Part shown: in pieces, positions 1 to 12,062 of the stretch
Numbering within the stretch: the first letter of the stretch is position 1
How the letters are laid out: each line of letters starts with the position of its first letter
Origin: Oasisia sp. SBJ-2009
Lineage: Eukaryota; Annelida; Polychaeta; Sabellida; Siboglinidae
Length of the DNA stretch: 64,000 bases
NCBI GenBank assembly: GCA_964017155.1
Contig: OZ024862.1
Coordinates: 1,634,670-1,698,669, forward strand
Reading direction: 5' to 3'
Notes under the pieces: generated by a model
The model's database searches: none
What the model was told of the DNA's origin: nothing
What the model saw: the letters and a program-made list of their open reading frames with translations, nothing else
Made by a program: the position numbers and the translations under genes

Positions 1-205
1 GGGAATCCACATAGCCCCGGACATTTATTAATTTTGGCAAGACCACACTTGGATAACACATCATAATCTTACGGTCAGTCCTGTGGTTTACTAGTTGTTT
101 TCCATAATATACAAAACCACAATAACATTTTGAAGTTGGCAATATTATTCCGTGGTCACTGCAAACACATTGTGTGTTAGTGGACTGATTGTAACTGCAT
201 CTACA

Positions 206-729
206 TTTGGGCCTACCCAGGTACTCTGTATTTGGGACTACCCAGGTACTCTGTATTTGGGACTACCCAGGTACTCTGTATTTGGGACTACCCAGGTACT
301 CTGTATTTGGGACTACCCAGGTACTCTGTATTTGGGACTACCCAGGTACTCTGTATTTGGGACTACCCAGGTACTCTGTATTTGGGACTACCCAGGTACT
401 CTGTATTTGGGACTACCCAGGTACTCTGTATTTGGGACTACCCAGGTACTCTGTATTTGGGACTACCCAGGTACTCTGTATTTGGGACTACCCAGGTACT
501 CTGTATTTGGGACTACCCAGGTACTCTGTATTTGGGACTACCCAGGTACTCTGTATTTGGGACTACCCAGGTACTCTGTATTTGGGACTACCCAGGTACT
601 CTGTATTTGGGACTACCCAGGTACTCTGTATTTGGGACTACCCAGGTACTCTGTATTTGGGACTACCCAGGTACTCTGTATTTGGGACTACCCAGGTACT
701 CTGTATTTGGGACTACCCAGGTACTCTGA
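206..729. repeat. 25-bp minisatellite, about 21 copies
   Basis: Nearly perfect tandem array whose unit includes TACCCAGGTACTCTG followed by TATTTGGGAC. It lies in the last intron of the paraplegin-like gene and stops 17 bp before the exon that starts at 747. Copies are almost identical, which points to recent expansion or homogenisation. It is open in several frames only because the unit lacks stops. Confidence 0.97.
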
Positions 730-746
730 GATTCTGTTGTTCACAG

Positions 747-893
747 GTGGCGGAGGCTTTGCTGGAGAAAGAAAGTCTGTCATTCAAAGACATGGAGCAG
801 CTGATTGGTCCGCGACCATTCGGGGGTCAGACGGCCACCCCGGTCAACTGGATGAACCCCGACCTACCACGTCCACCTTCCTCGACCTTGTAA
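747..893 (+). CDS. Terminal exon of a paraplegin/AFG3-like mitochondrial m-AAA protease (partial)
   Basis: Last exon of a gene entering from the left. An acceptor (TTCACAG, ending at 746) is followed by 48 codons and a TAA stop at 891-893. The peptide contains EALLEKESLSFKDM and then EQLIGPRPFG. These correspond to the end of the M41 peptidase region of mitochondrial m-AAA proteases (paraplegin/SPG7 and AFG3L2), ATP-dependent inner-membrane proteases for quality control and subunit maturation. The 22-residue tail after LIGPRPFG is proline-rich and not conserved with the human proteins as I remember them. The AAA ATPase and HEXXH parts lie outside the window, so SPG7 versus AFG3L2 cannot be settled. 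The exon starts in phase 0. A 25-bp minisatellite fills the intron immediately upstream. Confidence 0.8.
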   Translation: MAEALLEKESLSFKDMEQLIGPRPFGGQTATPVNWMNPDLPRPPSSTL

Positions 894-1200
894 TGACACT
901 TGCACAAACTGTCCCCACGTTGAGGGTGGCCAGAGATACCAGAGCTGTGCTTACTGCGAGAGTCTGGACTGTGATACATTGTCCACGCTGTGGAAAATAT
1001 ATCTACGTAAATAACTATGTATCATAATAATCTGATATTGTTTGCCCATCTCAGATGTACATGTATTCAATTGCACCATTTTGAATTGTTTGGAGGAAAT
1101 ATAACTTGATACCGTATGGGTGTTTTTTCTGATGTGCCATCATTTATATTCACCGACATGAGCAGTAACTGCCTAACAACAAATATTACCAGTATTTAAA

Positions 1201-1206
1201 AATAAA
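1201..1206 (+). promoter_or_regulatory. Candidate polyadenylation signal of the paraplegin-like gene
   Basis: AATAAA lies 307 bp after the stop codon on the same strand. It is the first canonical hexamer downstream. Position is the only support. Confidence 0.45.
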
Positions 1207-1312
1207 CGCACAGACACAATGATTTTTATTATAGCCGCTTTATTTGTTGAACATCCTGAATCAACGATTGCTTTTATCGCCATGATTTTAGTCTACATTG
1301 AGTGCCGAGTCA

Positions 1313-1365
1313 AAACCCCCCCACCCCACACCACCCCACCCCACCCCACCCCACCCCACCCTACC
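1313..1365. repeat. C-rich (CCCCA)n tract
   Basis: Short run of CCCCACC units in the intergenic stretch. The minus strand is a series of GGGG blocks and could form a G-quadruplex. A short CAACAACAAC run follows at about 1421-1445. Confidence 0.85.
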
Positions 1366-3505
1366 CTTTACAGTGGCCTCTCAAGTGCCATGTGCAAGTT
1401 GTTGTTCTCCCCAAGTGATCAACAACATCAACAACAACAACAACTGTGTCTGGCTGTGGCGGGTGTCATTTAGTTCAGTGTCCAAACAACGCACCCAAAC
1501 ATAAATATGTGGCTAGAATATTGAGATTCTTACCAATAAGTTGGCGTAGATTTGTTTTGTAAGTTTCACACTGGACAGGCTCTGCTACCAGCAGTGTCCT
1601 CCTGTGATACGTGGTGATGGAAACCAATCTTACGTAATGGAACACATCTTGAACTACTGAAAGTTACGCGACCGTCCCTCATGTTTCTCACAAACTAATT
1701 ACATACACAGGTTATGGTCACTCTAGGGTCTGTCGTGGTCACTCGTGAGCCCATGTTCCTGTGGTACAAATGTCATCTAACCTAACAACAACCTTGGAAA
1801 ACAAATTGTTCTACTACAAAACTCCAATCTGTTGTTCTTTCAGTGTGCCAGGAGAAATTACTACTGTCAATATGTGACCATTCACCACAAATGAGTCTGG
1901 TTGCAGCTACTATAATAATGTTCTAGTTATCATTACCGTGAAAGTGGAGAAAGGACACTTCAATGATATAGGGCCACCTTAAAGATGTGCAAACTTGTAT
2001 CATTGTCACTTTGTCCTTGCAATAGCAGTAGTTCTGCAAAGTCCTCAGTTTTCACTTGTTTCTTTTTCAACTACTCTACCTTAAAAGCATATTTTTATTA
2101 CATTTAGACAAATCTCAGCAACTTTTTAAAACAGTTATAATGGTTAGCTCATCACTCTGTATTAGCCACATGTTTGTGGCTAGAGTATTGGCGAGCTTGG
2201 TTTCTAGAGTTTTCCTTCTCTAGAATTAATGAGTCCACCCTCAACTCAACAACAAAACTTCAGCAAAATTTTCTCCCTGTATCTCAAAATGGCTTTTGCT
2301 GCAATGAGACTCATTTTGGAAGGTGACATATTGGCAGTGCAACAGTTTCCCATACGCAGGAGCACAATAAATGCAGACTACGACTAAATCATTGACACTG
2401 CACATTTATCAGGTGCAATACAGTAGATACTTCTGAGCGTCAAAGACAAAAATGACCAGTGAGACTGGCTCCAACTACAAACACCCTGAGGAAGAACTCT
2501 CTCGGACAACCAGGGAACATCAGTGACCCAGTCCCTAGCTAACACACACAGTGCTCTAGGCTATGCAACATGCATTGGTCGTTGTATTCTGCTGAAGCAA
2601 TATAGCATTACGGTTGGACACAACTGACAATCCCAACAATTTACGACAAACTAATTTACTCTTTTACAACTCTACACAAACACTTTCCTGCAATGCCTAG
2701 AATTGTTCAGGATTGTCACTTGCACGCTGCATGAATACGGAAGAGTGGGGCAACATTTTATTTGATTAGTTAACTTATTTCATTCCAGTTGTAATTTAAC
2801 AATTATAGTTGTTCAGTTATTCCCAAATTTGTTGTGTTGTCAACATAACTGTATCAATGTATAACTATTTAGCAAATAATTGGGAAGTGTCATCAGTTAT
2901 ATCGTAATTACTAAAATTTCTTATCCACCTCCTGTAACTGAGCCACAATGATCAGATATTGTAACACTGAGAAACCAATTTGATCTGTAGAGTTTGGGAT
3001 GGTGAAACTTGAAAGTGAGCGTAACCTGGCAACATCAGCGCATACCTGTCTAAATGCAACTGGTTATAGCCAATCTGTTGTAACTGCAATCACCACAATG
3101 ACGGTGCATATTCACACAAAATAATCACATTCTTGGTTGCTGGCTGAAAACACTGTAATTATCAACTGCTTATATGTGGATACCTAACAATAATACGTGC
3201 CAAAAAACAACATAGACTATTTTTTGGTCATTACTCATTACGGTTATTACAATTATGCATTGGTAATCATTACTAACATTGACCTTTTTTGGTAGGTATT
3301 TGGGCATCTAAAGACAATGTCCGAATATGTATACGGTTATTACAATTTTGCATTGTCAATCGTCACTTACATTAAACCTTTTCTAAAACTCGTACAACTC
3401 ACAAATCAACCTAGAGACCTGTGAGGACATCACGGTTCTCAACACCTTTGGACCCAATAAGTTCTACTTGCAACTACTAGAATCACTGACTGTGAAACAC
3501 ACATT
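1366..3505. other. Intergenic, no gene seen
   Basis: About 2.1 kb between the converging ends of the paraplegin-like gene (+) and IMPA1 (-). No open frame of interest, no recognisable repeat family and no RNA gene was found. IMPA1's polyadenylation site should lie here; a TTTATT (AATAAA on the minus strand) at 2757-2762 is one weak candidate. Confidence 0.6.
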
Positions 3506-6500
3506 TTAAGCACAATCATCCCGCTGCAAGTCTAACTGCTCTAGCGACGCCGCAATCTGATTGGCCAACTCCTGTGTCCCTGCGCACAGCACTCGACGTG
3601 ACATCAGGTCCATAGGGCCACCTACAACATGTACGATAACATCATCCAGATCGGCATAAATGTTGTGTGGAGTCAGACAGACACACGCACGCACACCACA
3701 CACACACATGCATGTCACACACTCTCACCACACACACGCACACGCCACACACACAACCGCATCCACACCACACACACACGCCATACACACGCATGCACAC
3801 CACACACACACGCCACACCCACACACGCACACCACGCACACCACACACACCACACACACAAAATGGCAGGCAGAGACAACAAAACCTTTAATTGATCAAC
3901 TTTTCAACACTATTTTCTGCAGCTGGATGCAATATTTGTTTGTGTGTCTACGTATGTACATTATTTCCCTTCTTTCAACCAAGTCTTAAGAAAGAACCAA
4001 AGAAAGGTTGGTTCCCATCAGATTTTTTGGCATGATTGCCCATTTAATTTTTTTTAACAACGTTGGATTCCAGCGGACGCATAAAATAACTGCTTGTTCC
4101 TCTGTTATGAGTGGTGTTTATGTTACATCAGAATACCACACAATAAGTGATTCTGGCACCCATTTTGACCCTATCCTAGTATGTAGGGGGTCACTGTTGG
4201 GTTTGATTGTATGTAGAGGGTCCTATTGGGTTTGATTCGATATCACCAGTGTCCGTGGGGTTTGACTGTGTGGTTTGGCAGAGTAGGGGTGACAGGGGCT
4301 TGACTGGGGATTATATCGACTGTGTTGGTTAGGCTGGTGTGACAGGAAGTTTGATTCTACATAAAAGCAGTTGTGACAGGGTGTAGGGGGCAGCTATGGC
4401 ATTTGACTGTATTGGGGTGACAGGGGGTTTGACTGTATTGGGGTGACAGGGGGTTTGACTGTACTGGGGGTGACAGGGGGTTTGACTGTATTGGGGGTGA
4501 CAGGGAGTTTGACTGTATGGGGGTGACAGGGGGTATGACTGTATTGGGGATGACAGGGGGTTTGACTGTATTGGGGTGATAGGGGGTTTGACTGTACTGG
4601 GGTGACGGGGGTTTGACTGTATGGGGGTGACAGGGGGTTGACTATTGGGGTGACAGGGGGTTTGACTGTATGGGGGTGACAGGGGGTTGACTATTGGGGT
4701 GACAGGGGGTTTGACTGTACCTGTAGTGTCTACCACAGTGCCACCTGCCTCGCGCACTAGCAGATCCCCGGCGGCAAAGTCCCAACAGTGAGGGCCTATT
4801 TCATAATAGGCATCTGCCTTACCACTGGCCACCATACTCATGGCCATTGCTGCCGTACCTAAGGATCTTATCCTAGAAGGGAACATATACAGTGGACTTA
4901 CACAGGTGATACAACGTCTCATGCCACCCACACCCAGCCCAGCCAGCACCACCCGCCACACAGTGCATCACAGTGCATCACAGTGCATCACAGTGCATCA
5001 CAGTGCATCACAGTGCAACCAGACAGCTGCAGATGTATTCACAAAGAGTTGTTACTCACAAATGTACTTCCTAGAGCCAAGAAAGTACTGAATGTTTATC
5101 AATGTTTCTTTATTTGTAGTAGACTCCAAAATAAACTGCCCCTGGCATGAATATTACATTATAATTTGTGTCCAGTGTCATTTCAGTAAATCTGAGTGAA
5201 TGGCAGCATTTCAAAATATTTAATGTGGCAAACATTTGTGTAGACATACCAAAACTGTTCGTATTTTGATATATATAAAACAACAAATTGAATGCAGTTT
5301 AGGATGATTATTCCATTCATGCTTTATCGTACAAACCATACAACTGCGTTCCTTAAACTGATGATGAACTTACAAAGGGAGGCAGCGCACCATTCCAAAG
5401 CGGGAGGGTGACGGCAGAGGCTGGGAAGAGGAAATTGTCGAGAAAGAGGGAGCTATTTAGAAAGGAAATTCATGTAATTACGAGGAGCAAGCCACAAGCG
5501 GAATGGAAATTGTACATGGTTTTTGTTTAAGCAGGTAGAATGTACCTGTTCAGTAATGTACCTTCACACCAGTTTTGACTTTTGCATAAACTACGTTTAA
5601 TATTATTAATTTATTTGTAATGTACATACCAGGAACCAACACCACAGAACAGTGATTTTGAAGTGGCGCTTTCTCTTAAATTTATCATAATATTTTGACT
5701 TATTATCATGTGATATGTGCATGAATGCAAACACCTAAATACACAGTGGCAGCTGGTGCAGTGTGGCGGGATGTGGCGAGGGGTGGCGGGGTGGGGTTAG
5801 TAGCAACTGTCTGCAATGTTACCAACCTCCCGTATCTATGACAACGCCACCAGCCTCCCGCACAATCAGGTAACCCGCTGCTATGTCCCAAATGTGAATG
5901 CCGAACGTGAAGTGAGCGTCTATGTTTCCTGACGCACAAAGACACATGTGCAACGCAGCCGAGCCGAGCGTTCTTAACCTAAAAGGCGGCCGTCGGACGG
6001 GGAGAGACAGAAAAAAAGAAAGCAGTGGGAATACTTCCCCAAAACAGTTCCACACAGGGATATTATTACAGGACGGGATGAAATACTCCGGCAGCCAAGA
6101 GACAAAAATACGACCATTTGTTTCATAAAATCATGTCATGTAGAATAAACTGTACCCATTCTTACTTATTGACCAGCCAAAATGTGTTGTAATGAACTTA
6201 TATTTTTTTTTAAATATAATTTTACAATTATCTGTGTTCATCTTGAATATCATTTAGAATGGCCTGGTTGATGCCCATACATAGATAAAGGTAAAAGTAA
6301 ATATTTTAAAATGCAGTTCATTAAAACATGTTTGGTAGCCAACGTATGAGAATAGATACAGTGTATGAAACGCAACATGAATTCACTACATATACAGTAG
6401 TTTCTAAATTTAAATTATCTTGAAAATAGCCTTCAGGTCATAGTTCAAATGTGGCCAACAGGTCATAGGTCAAGTGCGGGTCATCACATTGTGGGTGATA

Positions 6501-9500
6501 GCGGCTGGTTAATGAAGCAAGCTAGTGTGCAACTCATTGTCATCTCACAAGAACTATGATAGAGACGAAACAATAACATACATGCCAAAGTTGCAGCATT
6601 AAAAGATGATTACTGGAGACATGCTGGTATATTTAGAAACATCATAAACATTTTGTCGCATCTTAAACTGAACAGTTTACCTGTTATAATGTCATATGTA
6701 ATAATCCAATTTTTATACCTTCGTTAAAAAATACCGAAACATTCACTCTATGAATTAAAGATATGTTTATTAAATATGCTCAAGTCTGGATGTTTTGTTG
6801 TGACCATAGCATAAACTAAACTCTTATATCAATCAACCATAATCAGATAAAGACGACAATAAAATGGTTTACATAAAAGTTCACATATGTGTGGTTCATC
6901 TGACCCTAATCTTACACTCACCCGTGAGCTTGCTCTATGACTTTTCTCATGCTTCGGAATTTTGAGTCTAACACCTTTGAGTCTCTGCTGGAGCCAAACT
7001 CTGCACAAACTAAGGCGTGGCCGAGATCTACAACCAGTAACATGGTTACATCATTATTTCATGACATTCACAGCATTAATACTTAAATGTATTATTATAT
7101 ACAATATATACAAGAGATAATACTTTTAGAGGGTTGAGATTTTACTTAAATCCAACTCTACAATAGTTGAAAAATTATGAGAGGAAAATTACATCAAAAA
7201 TGTATGTCTACGTGTGACACAATACTGTCACTAAATTCATTGGTGACAGTGAAGGAATTCCACAGAGTTATTGTCATAGTCAAGATCTGATTTGTTACAC
7301 TGCTCTTAGCAAGGCATATTGATATATACACCATAAAAGAGCCATTTAACCATTGCAGTACGACAGTCTGCTTGTACAGCCGTATGGTGTGTAAAACCTG
7401 AATGTGACAGGCCACATGGACGATGTCTCCTACTCAAATTGTCTTTACGCACAATTCTCCACTATGTGGAAGGACGTGTTATATATTGCCTATAAGGCTG
7501 ATGCCTTAGCATTGCAATAGCGCTAATCATGGTTTATTGCCCTTTAGAATTTTTTCAAGATTTGTGCATTTTTTATGTAACTGACTGCAAAATCCTGCAA
7601 CTGCAGTAATGGTGGATCACATTACTTATGTCCACAACGGCAATTTACCAAGTAACACCTTATTTAGACAGATTGTTTTGACAATATTAGTAATGCATTT
7701 TGTCGGACATAGCTAGTGATGATCGTAATAAATACAGCCAGTGATAATAGACTTTGTAAACATTACCGACAGAGGCAAACCTACAACTAACAGGGGCAGT
7801 ATATTCAGTCATTATGGTAATTGTGAATGACGTATTTTTCAGGGTTACAATTATGAAATTAAAATATTTCCTAACTACGTAACTTGTTGAGTATTCAACT
7901 TCCAGAATATATATATGATGGTTGTATTGATACAATGGGTTATTGCAGCTGAACTCTTTAGTTGAAGTGATGCATTTGGTTTGATGTAAAGTCACTGGGA
8001 ATGCAGCATTCAGTGATGAAAGCGTCTGAGGGCTGTAGCACTAAAATTGTTAATAATATATTTTACATAAATGTAGTATATTCTACATAAAAGTGAACAC
8101 TTTTTAGCAGGTTTGCAAGAAGAAAGGTTGCCTTGGGTCTGTGTCACTTGCAGCTTCTCTCCGTTGCAGTAGGCACCCTGCCCGGGGCGGGCCGTGTACA
8201 TCTGGTCCAGGATGGGGTTATAGATGAGCCCAATGACTGTCTGCAAGTAGAGGACACCTTTAAATCAATCACGGGTGGCAACTCATGCGCTCGGCAGTGT
8301 TGTAAGGCATACCAGAATAATAACATATTTTCCATGAAAAGCTATCTTATTCTGGGATGGGTAGGGTGGACTGAACCATTGTGATAGGATAATTTGCATA
8401 GAATTAGATTACCCAGATGCCTTCGTAGTCTATAACCAGTAAAATATTAGCTCCAAATTATTCTCATTATCGTCTTAATTTGATGAACATTTTCATCACC
8501 AGGTAAGAGCCTACCCCACGGTAGTCAGTAAACAGTTTATGATTGATGAGCTTTGTCAAGAGGTGTACATTAGTTACCTGTTTCTGCACCAATAAGGCTA
8601 TGGAGACAGCAATGTACGGAAACCTGAAACACAGATTTAATATATGCACACAAAAAACTATAAATCGTCAAGTACAAATTACAACATTTCCTTTTACAAG
8701 TATATTCCAACCAGTGTATGCACTACTGTATTCAATATTTAAATTTATAATCTATAATACATATCTCATTATTGTGAGCATTGTATACAGTAAGTGTTTA
8801 GAATGTTAATACTTGCCAAACAACTGTTTATCTTAATGGGAATCTCCTTGAGCTTTACACTTGTGTCAATTGTCTACTTCTCTCCACTGATACATTGTTC
8901 TAACTACATACTACAAGTCTGTGAGCCGTGTCTATCACTGACTGAATGATTATCTACTTTGTTTGACATGTAGGCCCCTGAATCTACTTCTTAGATGTGT
9001 TAAAAATAAAACTGCCAGACTGACGCCACTCACGACAGACTGACGCCACTCACGACAGACTGACGCCACTCACGACAGACTGACGCCACTCACGACAGAC
9101 TGACGCCACTCACGACAGACTGACGCCACTCACGACAGACTGACGCCACTCACGACAGACTGACGCCACTCACGACAGACTGACGCCACTCACGACAGAC
9201 TGACGCCACGCACGACAGACTGACGCCACTCACGACAGACTGACGCCACTCATGACAGACTGACGCCAATCAAGACAGACTGACGCCACTCACGACAGAC
9301 TGACGCCACTCACAACAGACTGACGCCACTCACCTGTGTACAAAGTTTGTCGTGCCATCTATGGGGTCTATGATCCAAGTTGGATTGTCTGTGAGAGTAC
9401 AACTGTCCCCTACAGACTCCTCCCCTATGAAGCTTCAACCAAACAAACACTCGTTTACTAACACATTTTGGGGTGGCTTCAAAACGTGATGTACTTGCAC

Positions 9501-12062
9501 AGAAACGGATTTTGTTAGCAGCTGTTTCACCGAGACGTTTTTTGTCATCCAAAACCAGCAAGGGTGGACACTGCTAACCACCAGCTAGCTGAACTGGTTA
9601 TCTTCAATGTGGCAACATTGTGACCAAGTTGAACATGAAATCAGCTTTGTGGTTAAAAACAGCCAGCATCCATTATTGCATTACACTGCCAATAAAGTTG
9701 CTTGTAAAATGGTAAGAAGTGTTTAAATTTCACAAAAGAAAAATTCAGATTACGAACATTGTTTCAAGCTTATTAAATTTAACATGATTTGGTGAGCAGT
9801 AAATTGCAATATATGTATTCTAGTTTGAAAATGTGACATAAATTTATATAGAAAAGATGAATAGCTTAGTTTAGTAACATACACCTTCTATTAAAAAAAA
9901 AACAATATTTACTTTCAACTTATTATCAAGGGTGCTGATTTACTCAATAAATCTAAAGAAGTCGATGATTATACATTACTACAATTACTGAAAATTGTAA
10001 AAAAGTAACTCTATTACTGGAATGCACATTTAAATGAAAACAAAATATAAAATTATTAATGCATAACTGTGGCAAAACTATCAAGTATCAAAAACAAACA
10101 GATTGATCTTGCTAACGTAAACTTGTCACTGTGTGTAATTATTTCAGTAATTGTATATTTACAGATTATACAGGGTGAGAAGTTGAAATGAGAGCAGCAA
10201 TAAGATGTAAGTAGGAGACCCGAGAGAGACTACAGCGACCAACCTATGGGTGGGGAACTTGTCCTTCACTGTCGATATAATCAGCTGCTCGACTTTCTGG
10301 TCAGATTCAGTCACCAAGTCTGCTAAGCTAGACTTTGTTGACACGTTTTTTTCCTGTTTGAATGCCTCCTTGATCATCTGAAATAAGTCAATGTCAGTCA
10401 AGGCATGTTTAAAAAACTATCAAAGTTACACAAACATTAAACAAACCAAATAAAATAATTTACTGTAAAGTACTTTTAAATAGTGTATCCATTGTTTATA
10501 TTTCAATATCCAAATTGAATAGGAAGAGCCACAATCATCATGTATGGCCAGAAACCCAAATGCTCAACAACTGTATACATCACAACAAACTCTATTATTG
10601 ACACAAAGAAAGATATTCACCCCGAAATAAGACAGTATGGAGTTTCAAAAATATTCTGATGTGCCAATACAACATTGCATGCTGATTCAACCTTGGTTTA
10701 TATACAGTATACATTACAGGATTGGGTTACTAGTAAGTAGATTTTATGAGGAGAAATGTTCGCCAGACATGGGCTTATGCAAAGACCTATCACCATGTAA
10801 TTTGGTTGGGTATGAAATTGTGGACTTTTTGATATGCCACCACTGCAATATCAAGCTTAAGGTTTTTGTGGCACAGTTGTTGACTGCAAACTCTTTGGAC
10901 TGGTAACATTTCCAGGACCCTAACACATGGCAATGTCACGGCAAAAAAAATATAATTATACATTAGCACTGTTACCAGACAAATGCAATATATGCTTATC
11001 ATTAAAGATTAAATTATACTTTTAAAGAACAAGGCCTATAACACAAATGATTAAGATATCTTGTCTAGGTGGTGCAGCTTTTGTTGGCATTGGCCTTCAA
11101 AGCCCTCCAAAACGCTTGTGTATATGTGTGTGTGTGTGTGTGCATGGGCGTATGCATATGTGTGTTGTAATACTAGCTCTGTGGTGCTCCTTTCTATTTT
11201 CTTACATCCTGTCCATTTCCCCCTCAATATTTCTCGGACAGGTTTTAAATGTGGCTTATGAATCTTACTTGTTTTTAGTTCAAATTTTGCTCATAATTTG
11301 TTTCTTTTCTGTTCTGCGAATGTCTTCATTCTTTTTATGTCCACATTACACTCAGTATATTTTTATGGGCTTCATCTTACCACAAAGAAACAAGTTAACA
11401 AGCACATTCATTTATTTTTCATGTCCTAAAGAATTCAGTGTGTGAATGAAATTCCACATAAATAATGATCATGTTGAAAATACATTTCAGACTGAAAAGA
11501 TTCTGAGAATGTATTGTAAGCTGGGCTTAATCTTCAGTTATGTAGACAAACATCAATCAAGTATTGGGTATATCATTCTATATACTATATAGCGCCTGGA
11601 TTGTGATTTCTAGCATGTCACATGCGACTTGATCTGGAAATTGGACCAGTCATTAATAGAATAGACAATTGAATGATTTGTTTTGAATATTGTTTTGCTT
11701 ATGAAATTATGTTTTTTTTAGTTATAAATGATTTGATGTATCATTTGTGTGTATGGCCATGATAATTTTTAAATGTTTAAGTTGTCATGTATGCTTGACC
11801 AGCTTAAAAATACGGTGGCCATGCTGCTTATAGAGTAATAATATGAGGGATTTATATTGACAGCCTTGACCTTAGGGGGAGGGTATCCAGGTCATTTTAT
11901 TCATCTATCATCGCCCATCAATAATCTCTCACTGGCATTCCTAGAACATGGAAAAAATCAAATTCATTGAAAAAAGACAATAACCTCTCCAGCCTTTCTT
12001 GCAACATCTTGCACTAGGCTAAAACAAACGTCTAAATCGTCATTCGTCATGTCGGTTTTCAT
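3506..12062 (-). CDS. IMPA1: Inositol monophosphatase, complete, with a duplicated alternative exon
   Basis: Mg-dependent cytosolic enzyme that releases free inositol from inositol monophosphates, the lithium-sensitive step of inositol recycling. Coding exons in transcript order: 11985-12062, 10244-10377, 9334-9432, 8578-8623, 8132-8240, 6922-7027, then either 5827-5978 or 4721-4872, then 3506-3621. All phases join and give 279 residues (human IMPA1 has 277). Seen motifs: FIGEES (72-77), [12 protein letters not shown] (90-101) and WD (221-222), together the metal site, and the C-terminal [11 protein letters not shown]. The start at 12060-12062 is the first ATG of exon 1; a second Met follows at codon 5. 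Exon 5 uses a GC donor (8130-8131); exons 2 and 7b use GTTGGT donors. Minisatellites abut the donors of exons 3 and 7a, and a CA tract lies about 45 bp from the last acceptor. Intron 1 (10378-11984) shows nothing but a short TG run near 11118-11145. Its upstream region is shared with the divergent coiled-coil gene. Confidence 0.96.
3667..3861. repeat. CA-rich microsatellite (interrupted)
   Basis: Irregular CA/CACGC tract in the last IMPA1 intron, ending about 45 bp from the acceptor of the final exon. Its plus-strand His/Thr-rich and minus-strand Cys/Val-rich open frames are low-complexity by-products. Confidence 0.95.
4286..4718. repeat. G-rich minisatellite (about 24 bp) abutting the exon 7a donor
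   Basis: Tandem units of the form GGGGTGACAGGGGGTTTGAC with length variation; more diverged copies reach left to about 4150. On the IMPA1 (minus) strand the array begins directly at the GT of the exon 7a donor (4719-4720), and units contain TACAGTCAAACCCC, resembling the first intron bases GTACAGTCAAACCCC. The plus strand has many GGGG runs. Confidence 0.93.
4721..4872 (-). CDS. IMPA1: IMPA1 alternative exon 7a (Glu-containing copy)
   Basis: 152-bp exon with an acceptor TTCTAG (ending at 4873) and donor CTACAG/GTACAG. It enters in phase 2 and leaves in phase 1. It encodes [17 protein letters not shown], then [13 protein letters not shown] and [12 protein letters not shown]. This is the segment that in human IMPA1 carries substrate contacts (Gly-Thr-Ala near 194-196, Glu213) and the metal ligand Asp220. 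The counterparts here are G196-T197-A198, E215 and D222. It keeps every one of these residues, so it is the conventional version. Confidence 0.95.
4961..5017. repeat. 10-bp tandem repeat, about 6 copies
   Basis: Perfect CAGTGCATCA units in the intron between the two alternative IMPA1 exons, about 90 bp upstream (in transcript sense) of exon 7a. Confidence 0.95.
5827..5978 (-). CDS. IMPA1: IMPA1 alternative exon 7b (Thr-containing copy)
   Basis: 152-bp exon of exactly the same length and phases as exon 7a. The acceptor is CCTTTTAG (ending at 5979) and the donor GGGAG/GTTGGT. It encodes [17 protein letters not shown], then [13 protein letters not shown] and [12 protein letters not shown]. It shares 29 of 51 residues with 7a, retains the metal-binding WD and the EAGG turn, but has Thr in place of Glu at residue 215 and Ser for Thr at 197. 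No other IMPA1 exon is duplicated nearby, so this is an alternative exon of one gene and not a second gene. Codon use looks normal and there is no stop, so it is under coding constraint. Confidence 0.9.
9017..9333. repeat. 20-bp minisatellite, about 16 copies, carrying GTGAGT copies
   Basis: Plus-strand unit GACAGACTGACGCCACTCAC. It directly abuts the donor of IMPA1 exon 3. On the gene strand each unit reads GTGAGTGGCGTCAGTCTGTC, so every copy repeats the six intronic bases of the real donor (ACAG/GTGAGT). The exonic bases are not repeated. Confidence 0.97.

Noticed and set aside
3629..3989. His/Thr-rich small proteins on CA tracts (also 26075-26527 and 57714-57998)
   Set aside because: Translations of CA/TG microsatellites with no supporting features.
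4329..4720. Pro/Val/Thr-rich extension of IMPA1 exon 7a on the minus strand
   Set aside because: It is read-through past the donor at 4719-4720 into the G-rich minisatellite; the family alignment requires splicing to [11 protein letters not shown] at 3621.
5819..5978. A donor four bases further (TTG/GTAACA) for IMPA1 exon 7b
   Set aside because: It is closer to consensus but leaves phase 2, which breaks the frame into the last exon; the GTTGGT donor matches both phase and length of exon 7a and is also used by exon 2.
5827..5978. Exon 7b as part of a second, tandem IMPA gene
   Set aside because: No duplicate of any other IMPA1 exon is present between 4873 and 12062.
9017..9333. CRISPR-like regular array (also 18411-18955)
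   Set aside because: Direct head-to-tail repeats with no unique spacers, inside introns of animal genes.
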